Source: Pseudomonadota bacterium
GTDB taxonomy: Bacteria > Pseudomonadota > Gammaproteobacteria > Steroidobacterales > Steroidobacteraceae
Reading direction: 5' to 3'
Length of the DNA stretch: 58,432 nt
Assembly: GCA_021851405.1 (NCBI GenBank)
Contig: JAJZDW010000010.1
Coordinates: 20,058-78,489, forward strand
Part shown: positions 53,172-58,432 of the stretch, in pieces
Layout of the letters: every line of letters starts with the position of its first letter
How positions within the stretch are numbered: position 1 is the stretch's first letter
Notes under the pieces: generated by a model
Database searches by the model: none
What the model was told of the DNA's origin: nothing
The model's input: only the letters and a program-made list of their open reading frames with translations
Program-made: the position numbers and the translations under genes

Positions 53172-55067
53172 GTGCTGCTCACTGAACATGACATTTACCT
53201 GTTTCGTGAAGGGACGCACGGCCGGGCCTACGAGAAGCTCGGCGCGCACCTGCTGCCGGCACACGGCGGGCGGGCGGCGGGCACGTATTTCGCGGTCTGG
53301 GCGCCGAATGCCGCCACGGTCGCCGTTATCGGCGATTTCAACGCGTGGGACCCGCTCGCTCATCCGCTCGCGCCGCGGCCGGACTCCTCGGGCATCTGGG
53401 AAGCATTCGTGCCCGGCTTGGGCGCCGGCACGCTCTACAAGTATCACATAGTCTCCCATCATCAGGGCTACACGGTCGACAAGAGCGATCCTTTCGCCTT
53501 CCGCTGCGAGACCCCGCCGCGCACCGCATCGGTCGTCTGCGATCTCGCCTACGACTGGAGCGACGGGCAGTGGCTTAGCCAGCGCGCACAGCGGCAATCC
53601 CTCGGCGCACCGTGGTCGATCTACGAGCTGCACCTCGGTTCCTTCCGGCGCAAGCCCGAGGAGGACAACCGCTCGCTGAATTACCGCGAGCTTGCCGAGG
53701 CGGTCGCCGCGCACGTCACCGACCTGGGCTTCACCCACGTCGAGCTGCTGCCGGTCATGGAGCACCCGTTCTACGGCTCGTGGGGCTACCAGGTCACGGG
53801 GTACTTCGCGCCGACCTCGCGCTACGGCACACCGCAGGATTTCATGTATTTCGTCGATTACCTGCACCAGCGCGGCATCGGCGTCATTCTCGACTGGGTC
53901 CCCTCGCACTTCCCCGCCGACCAGCATGGGCTCGCATTCTTCGACGGCACGCATCTCTACGAGCATGCCGATCCGCGCCAGGGGCATCACCCGGACTGGA
54001 AGAGTTCGATCTTCAACTACGGCCGCGCGGAAGTGCGTAACTTCCTGCTGAGCAACGCGCTGTTCTGGCTCGAGGTCTACCATATCGATGCGCTGCGCGT
54101 CGATGCCGTCGCCTCGATGCTCTATCTCGACTACGCGCGCAAGGACGGCGAGTGGATTGCGAACCGCTACGGCGGCCACGAGAACCTCGAGGCGGTCGAG
54201 TTCCTGAAGCTGCTGAACCAGTCCGTGTACCGCGATCATCCCGACACCCAGACCGTCGCGGAGGAATCGACCGCCTGGCCGATGGTCTCGCGCCCGACGC
54301 ATCTTGGCGGCCTCGGGTTCGGTATGAAGTGGAACATGGGCTGGATGCACGACACGCTGAAGTACTTCGCAGCCGATCCGGTCTACCGCAAATTCCACCA
54401 TCACCAAATCACCTTCAGCCTGTGGTACGCGTTCAGCGAGAACTTCGTGCTGCCGCTCTCGCACGACGAGGTGGTGCACGGCAAGGGCGCTCTGATCGGC
54501 AAGATGGCCGGGGATGAGTGGCAGCGCTTCGCGAACCTGCGGCTGCTCTACGGGTACCTCTGGACCCACCCCGGGAAGAAGCTGCTGTTCATGGGCGGGG
54601 AGTTCGCCCAGACCCGCGAGTGGCAGCACGAGCAGAGCCTCGAGTGGCACCTGCTGCAGTACGCACCCCACCAGGGCGTGCAGTGCTGGGTGCGAGACCT
54701 GAACCGGCTGTACCGCTCGGTGCCGGCGCTGCACGCGCGCGACTTCACCGCCGAGGGGTTCGAATGGATCGACTGCGACAACGCCGATGACAGCGTGCTG
54801 GTCTACCTGCGTCGCGGCGACGGGCCGCGCGAGGTCGCGCTGATCGCCTGCAATTTCACGCCCGTGCCGCGCGAGCATTACCGCATTGGCGTCCCGTTCG
54901 GCGGCCGATGGATCGAGCGGCTCAACAGCGACGCTCCGGAGTACGGCGGCAGCGGCATCGGCAACCTCGGTGGCACCGACGCCGTGGAGCACGCCCTGCA
55001 CGGCCGGCCGTATTCGCTCGCGCTGCGCCTGCCGCCGCTCAGCGTGCTCGTGCTGACCCCCGAATAG
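53172..55067 (+). CDS. glgB: 1,4-alpha-glucan branching enzyme
   Basis: GlgB adds alpha-1,6 branches to glycogen. The 631-residue protein starts at GTG 53172 and lacks the extra N1 domain of the longest forms. It has a CBM48 region ([20 protein letters not shown], 20 residues), then the GH13 barrel: [16 protein letters not shown], nucleophile aspartate in [16 protein letters not shown], catalytic glutamate in [10 protein letters not shown], and [12 protein letters not shown]. The C-terminal all-beta domain ends normally. No other glycogen genes are in the window. Confidence 0.96.
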   Translation: MLLTEHDIYLFREGTHGRAYEKLGAHLLPAHGGRAAGTYFAVWAPNAATVAVIGDFNAWDPLAHPLAPRPDSSGIWEAFVPGLGAGTLYKYHIVSHHQGYTVDKSDPFAFRCETPPRTASVVCDLAYDWSDGQWLSQRAQRQSLGAPWSIYELHLGSFRRKPEEDNRSLNYRELAEAVAAHVTDLGFTHVELLPVMEHPFYGSWGYQVTGYFAPTSRYGTPQDFMYFVDYLHQRGIGVILDWVPSHFPADQHGLAFFDGTHLYEHADPRQGHHPDWKSSIFNYGRAEVRNFLLSNALFWLEVYHIDALRVDAVASMLYLDYARKDGEWIANRYGGHENLEAVEFLKLLNQSVYRDHPDTQTVAEESTAWPMVSRPTHLGGLGFGMKWNMGWMHDTLKYFAADPVYRKFHHHQITFSLWYAFSENFVLPLSHDEVVHGKGALIGKMAGDEWQRFANLRLLYGYLWTHPGKKLLFMGGEFAQTREWQHEQSLEWHLLQYAPHQGVQCWVRDLNRLYRSVPALHARDFTAEGFEWIDCDNADDSVLVYLRRGDGPREVALIACNFTPVPREHYRIGVPFGGRWIERLNSDAPEYGGSGIGNLGGTDAVEHALHGRPYSLALRLPPLSVLVLTPE

Positions 55068-55141
55068 GCACCGACCGTCAACTGTGCGCCGCGCCGCGCG
55101 TTATCCTAAGCGGGCGCGGCCATTGGAAAGGAGTGGGCCTC

Positions 55142-55579
55142 ATGCGACCCTCGATCGAACGACTGCTCAGCACGGCACTGCTTGCCGCGGCGCTCACGCT
55201 CGCGTCCTGTTCGGGCATTCCGCTGGCCCAGCGCCAGAGCGCCCGACTGCACCGCTACGAGGCCTATGCGGGCAAGCCGGTCCACGAGTTCACGTGGAAC
55301 ACCGGCTACAAGAGCTGGTCCCCGCTGGCACGCGATAAGCTGCTGGTGTGGACCGATCTCGATCAGCCCTATCTGGTGACCGTGTTCCACCCCTGCACCG
55401 ATCTGATGTTCGCCCGTCACATCGGCATCACCTCGACGGTCAACACCGTGCAAGCGCGCTTCGACTTCGTCACGGCAGACGGCTGGCGCTGCATGATCTC
55501 GACCATCCAGCCGATCGACTACCGGCGCATGCAGCGCGATGCGCATCGCCCCAAGGCCGCCGGCAAGACTCAGCGGTAG
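55142..55579 (+). CDS. Small lipoprotein (DUF6491-like)
   Basis: The protein has 145 residues with a lipoprotein signal (basic n-region, hydrophobic LLAAALTLASC, lipidation at C23). The mature part is a small beta-rich domain (VHEFTWNTGYKSWSPL, LLVWTDLDQPYLVTV, DLMFARHIGITS and CMISTIQPIDYRRM) seen in many gammaproteobacterial lipoproteins of unknown function. Two cysteines in the mature domain (HPCTD and WRCMI) could pair. AAAGGAG lies nine nt before ATG 55142. Its 3' end overlaps the ABC transporter gene by 10 bp, convergently. Confidence 0.8.
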   Translation: MRPSIERLLSTALLAAALTLASCSGIPLAQRQSARLHRYEAYAGKPVHEFTWNTGYKSWSPLARDKLLVWTDLDQPYLVTVFHPCTDLMFARHIGITSTVNTVQARFDFVTADGWRCMISTIQPIDYRRMQRDAHRPKAAGKTQR

Positions 55580-57420
55580 CCGCGGGCCTGCAGGTCGAAC
55601 AGCCGCGCATAGATGCCATCGGCGCGCATCAGCGCCTCGTGCGAGCCCTGCTCGAGGATGCGGCCGTGCTCGAGCACCACGATTCGGTCAGCCCGCCGCA
55701 CCGTCGAGAAGCGGTGCGAGATGAGGAGGACCATGCGCTCGCCGCCGAGTTCGCGGACGTGATCGAACACCTCGGCTTCGGCCTGCGCATCCATCGATGC
55801 GGTCGGCTCATCGAGCACCAGTACATCGGCGCTGGTCCGCATGAACGCGCGCGACAGGGCCACCTTCTGCCACTGCCCGCCGGAGAGTTCCCGGCCGTCG
55901 GCGAACCATTTGCCGAGCTGCGTGTGGTAGCCCTCGGGCAGCGTCGCGATGAAATCGCTCGCGCGACCGAGTTCGGCCGCCGCCTGCCACCGAGCCTCGT
56001 CCTCGAAGGCGCGCTCGTCGCCGGCGCCGATGTTGTGCCCGAGCGGCATCTGGTAGCGGGCGAAATCCTGGAAGATGACCCCGATGCGCTCGCGCAGCCG
56101 CGGCTCGTCCCACTCGGTGAGGTCAGTCCCATCGAGCAGAATCCGCCCGTTGCTCGGTGAGTACAGCCGCGTCAGCAGCTTGATCAGCGTCGTCTTGCCC
56201 GAGCCGTTCTCCCCGACCAGAGCGAGCGTGCTGCCGGCCGGTACGTGCAGGGTGATGTGCTCGAGCGCCGGGCGCTCAGCGCCCGGATAACAGAAGCTCA
56301 CATCCTCGAAGCGAATCCCGTCGCCGGGTCGCGCACCGCGCTGCGCCGTACCGGGCGCCGCCGGCACGTCCGTCTCGAGGTACTCATGCAGGGTGGACAG
56401 ATACAGGTTGTCCTCGTACATCCCGCCCACGGCCGCGAGCATCGCCGAGACGTCCGCCTGCCCCTGGCGGAACGCCACCAGGTACATGGTCATGTGGCCC
56501 AGGCTGATCGCACGCCGCACGGTGCTGAGGGCGATCCACGCGTAGGCGGCGTACAGAGTGAGCGTTCCGATCAACCCGAGCACGAACCCCCACGCGCCGC
56601 GCCGCAGCGTCAGCGCGCGATCGGCGCGATAGAGACGCCGGTAAATGTCCCGATAGCGCTCGAGCAGCCGCGCGCCGAGCCCGTAGAGCTTGACCTCCTT
56701 GGCGTAGTCCTCCCGGGCGAGCACGGTCTCGAGGTAGGTCTGCATGCGCGTCTCGGGGGAGCGCCAGCGGAACAGGCGGAACGCATCGCCGGAGAACTTC
56801 GCCTCCGCAATGAACGCCGGCACCCCGGCGAGCAGCAGCGCGAGCACCGCCCAGGGCGAGAACCCGGCGAGCAGAGCCGCGAAGCTCACCAGCGCGATCA
56901 GGTGCTGCGCCAGACTGAAGGTGCGGGTCACCAGACTCACCGGCCGAGTCGAGGCCTCGCGACGTGCGCGCGTCAGCCGGTCGTAGAATTCCGAATCCTC
57001 GAAATGACGCAGCTCGAGGGTCACCGCCTTCTCGAGGATCAGCTCGTTGACCCGCTGCCCGAGCTGCACTCGCAGCAGGGAGCGCGAGAGCGTCAGGCCG
57101 CGCTGCGCCGCGGCGAGCGCCGCCACCAGCACCCCTTCCAGGATCACCCACCCGATCACGGCGTGCACCCCCGTGCCACCGGAACGGATCGCCGCCACCA
57201 CGGCATCGACGATGCGCCCGCTGGCATAGGCCACCGTGACCGGAAGCACGCCGGCGAGCAGCGTCAGGGCCGCAAGGCCGACCGTGAGCGCCCGGTTGGT
57301 CGACCAGACCAGCTCGACGGCATGGCGGCTGTAGCGGAAGACCCCGAGGAAAGCCCGCAAGGTCAGCCCCTCGGACGGCGGCGGAGCGGCGGGGCGGCGG
57401 GCGCTGGCGGATGTCGGCAT
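55570..57420 (-). CDS. ABC exporter, fused permease and ATPase
   Basis: This 616-residue half-transporter has six transmembrane helices in residues about 40-330, then an ATPase domain. The ATPase has Walker A VGENGSGKTTLIKLL, Q-loop near VIFQDFARY, signature LSGGQWQKVALSRAF, Walker B VLVLDEPTASMD and H-loop ISHRFST. It is in the MsbA/multidrug or lipid/peptide exporter group; the substrate is unknown. In the membrane half, charged residues are few and no peptidase domain is present. It is probably a homodimer, transcribed alone, divergent from typA. Confidence 0.92.
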   Translation of the reverse strand: MPTSASARRPAAPPPSEGLTLRAFLGVFRYSRHAVELVWSTNRALTVGLAALTLLAGVLPVTVAYASGRIVDAVVAAIRSGGTGVHAVIGWVILEGVLVAALAAAQRGLTLSRSLLRVQLGQRVNELILEKAVTLELRHFEDSEFYDRLTRARREASTRPVSLVTRTFSLAQHLIALVSFAALLAGFSPWAVLALLLAGVPAFIAEAKFSGDAFRLFRWRSPETRMQTYLETVLAREDYAKEVKLYGLGARLLERYRDIYRRLYRADRALTLRRGAWGFVLGLIGTLTLYAAYAWIALSTVRRAISLGHMTMYLVAFRQGQADVSAMLAAVGGMYEDNLYLSTLHEYLETDVPAAPGTAQRGARPGDGIRFEDVSFCYPGAERPALEHITLHVPAGSTLALVGENGSGKTTLIKLLTRLYSPSNGRILLDGTDLTEWDEPRLRERIGVIFQDFARYQMPLGHNIGAGDERAFEDEARWQAAAELGRASDFIATLPEGYHTQLGKWFADGRELSGGQWQKVALSRAFMRTSADVLVLDEPTASMDAQAEAEVFDHVRELGGERMVLLISHRFSTVRRADRIVVLEHGRILEQGSHEALMRADGIYARLFDLQARGYR

Positions 57421-57584
57421 TGCTCCTCAGAGTGAGGGCGTGGCCGCTCGACCGCAAGCCGGAACCAACCGACGCCTAGCGTGGGCGTGGCCGTTTGCGA
57501 ACGCAACGGGCAGGCAGGTCTTCAAAAGTATGCTATGCTTCGAAGTCTTTGTCATCTGGCCGCATTGCGGTCCCCGCCCCCCTC

Positions 57585-58432
57585 ATGAGCCAACCCATCC
57601 GCAACATCGCCATCATTGCGCACGTCGATCACGGCAAGACGACGCTCGTCGACTGTCTGCTGAAGCAGTCCGGCACGTTCGCCGCGCATGAAAAGCTCAC
57701 CGAGCGCATCATGGATTCCAACGATCTGGAGCGTGAGCGCGGCATCACCATCATCGCCAAGAACTGCGCGATCGAGTACCACGGCACCCGCATCAACATC
57801 GTCGACACCCCCGGCCACGCCGACTTCGGCGGCGAAGTCGAGCGCGTGCTCTCGATGGTCGACGGCGTGCTGCTCGTGGTCGATGCGGTCGACGGCCCGA
57901 TGCCGCAGACCCGCTTCGTGACGCGCAAGGCGCTCTCGCTCGGCCTGAAGGCCATCGTGGTGGTGAACAAGATCGACCGGCCGGGGGCCCGCCCCGACTG
58001 GGTGGTCGACCAGACGTTCGAGCTGTTCGACAAGCTCGGCGCGAGCGACGAGCAGCTGGACTTCCCCGTGATTTATGCCTCGGCGCTGCAGGGGCGCGCC
58101 GGCACCGATCATGCTGCGCCCGGCGAGGACATGGGCGCACTGTTCGAGGCGATCCTGGCGCACGTGCCACAGCCCGCAGCCGACGAGGCGCGACCGCTGC
58201 AGCTGCAGATCTCGACGCTCGATTACAACAGCTATGTCGGCCGGATCGGCATCGGCCGCATCCGCCGCGGCGTGATCCGTCCCGGGCAGAACGTCACGCT
58301 GCGCTACGGGGATGAGGAGCGCGGCACGGCGCGCATCGGCCAGGTGCTCACCTTCACCGGTCTGCAGCGCCATTCGGTCGAGGAAGCGCGAGCCGGCGAC
58401 ATCGTCGCGGTCACGGGCATCGAAGACGTCAA
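57585..58432 (+). CDS. typA: Ribosome-associated GTPase TypA/BipA (partial)
   Basis: The gene starts at ATG 57585 and runs off the right edge after 282 codons. The GTPase domain is complete: [10 protein letters not shown] (G1), RERGITI (G2), [14 protein letters not shown] (G3), [10 protein letters not shown] (G4) and [10 protein letters not shown] (G5). The start of the OB-like domain 2 follows ([16 protein letters not shown]). TypA is an elongation-factor-like GTPase that helps 50S assembly and stress adaptation. Upstream, TATGCTATGC at 57529-57538 is a possible -10 region, giving a leader of about 45 nt. Confidence 0.96.
   Translation, partial: MSQPIRNIAIIAHVDHGKTTLVDCLLKQSGTFAAHEKLTERIMDSNDLERERGITIIAKNCAIEYHGTRINIVDTPGHADFGGEVERVLSMVDGVLLVVDAVDGPMPQTRFVTRKALSLGLKAIVVVNKIDRPGARPDWVVDQTFELFDKLGASDEQLDFPVIYASALQGRAGTDHAAPGEDMGALFEAILAHVPQPAADEARPLQLQISTLDYNSYVGRIGIGRIRRGVIRPGQNVTLRYGDEERGTARIGQVLTFTGLQRHSVEEARAGDIVAVTGIEDV

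Noticed and set aside
53130-55001. Open frame of about 620 codons antisense to glgB
   Set aside because: Shadow of the branching-enzyme gene; composition is V/D/R-rich with no domain.

Overview
The window is GC-rich chromosomal DNA with short intergenic gaps, many ATGA-type stop/start overlaps and a gammaproteobacterial gene set: hrpA, a 1619-residue NAD-glutamate dehydrogenase, an RraB-domain protein, proBA, typA, tesB and a two-domain ModF-like ATPase. The best guess is a free-living gammaproteobacterium of the Nevskiales/Steroidobacter/Xanthomonadales type. That guess rests on gene content and base composition only.

Layout. 1-1.7 kb: end of a sugar-nucleotide dehydrogenase and a processive GT2 glycosyltransferase (polysaccharide). 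1.8-16.2 kb: housekeeping and metabolic genes (hrpA, hpd, gdh, gpmA, an RraB-domain protein with a membrane anchor, ferredoxin, a YkoF-like protein, PhzF, ModF-like ABC ATPase). 16.4-19.6 kb: a compact three-gene unit of outer-membrane barrel, small PstS-like periplasmic protein and membrane diguanylate cyclase. 19.6-25.2 kb: a gene-poor, eroded stretch with a phosphate acyltransferase, a frameshifted and internally deleted mercuric reductase (merA), a DUF4382-type lipoprotein flanked by strong hairpins, and a cobalamin riboswitch.

25.2-35.6 kb: a cobalamin salvage and nucleotide-loop operon (btuM, bluB, cbiB, cobD, a cbiP remnant, cobU, cobT, cobS, cobC, pduX). The riboswitch lies 0.54 kb before the first gene. 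It faces a btuB-like TonB receptor that has its own cobalamin riboswitch. No corrin-ring gene is present, and cobyric acid synthase survives only as a 61-codon stub, so the locus appears to have been reduced from synthesis to salvage. Three junctions in the operon hold very short, translationally coupled ORFs.

35.6-37.2 kb: mostly empty DNA around a tRNA-Arg(TCG). 37.2-42.8 kb: molybdenum-cofactor genes moeA, moaA and moaC, a MobA-MoaD fusion and a MoaE-MoeB-rhodanese fusion, which package most of the pathway into five ORFs. 42.8-58.4 kb: proA/proB, an acidic-tailed small protein, a VIT-type transporter with an N-terminal ferritin-like segment, an FAD oxidoreductase, small membrane proteins, tesB, a ferredoxin-NADP reductase-like flavoprotein, a glycerophosphodiesterase, glgB, a lipoprotein, an ABC exporter and the start of typA.

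The most notable items are the eroded salvage operon with its coupled stub ORFs, the decayed merA, the barrel/PstS-like/GGDEF unit, the two cofactor-pathway fusions and the membrane-anchored RraB domain. No CRISPR array, insertion sequence, prophage or replication origin was seen.
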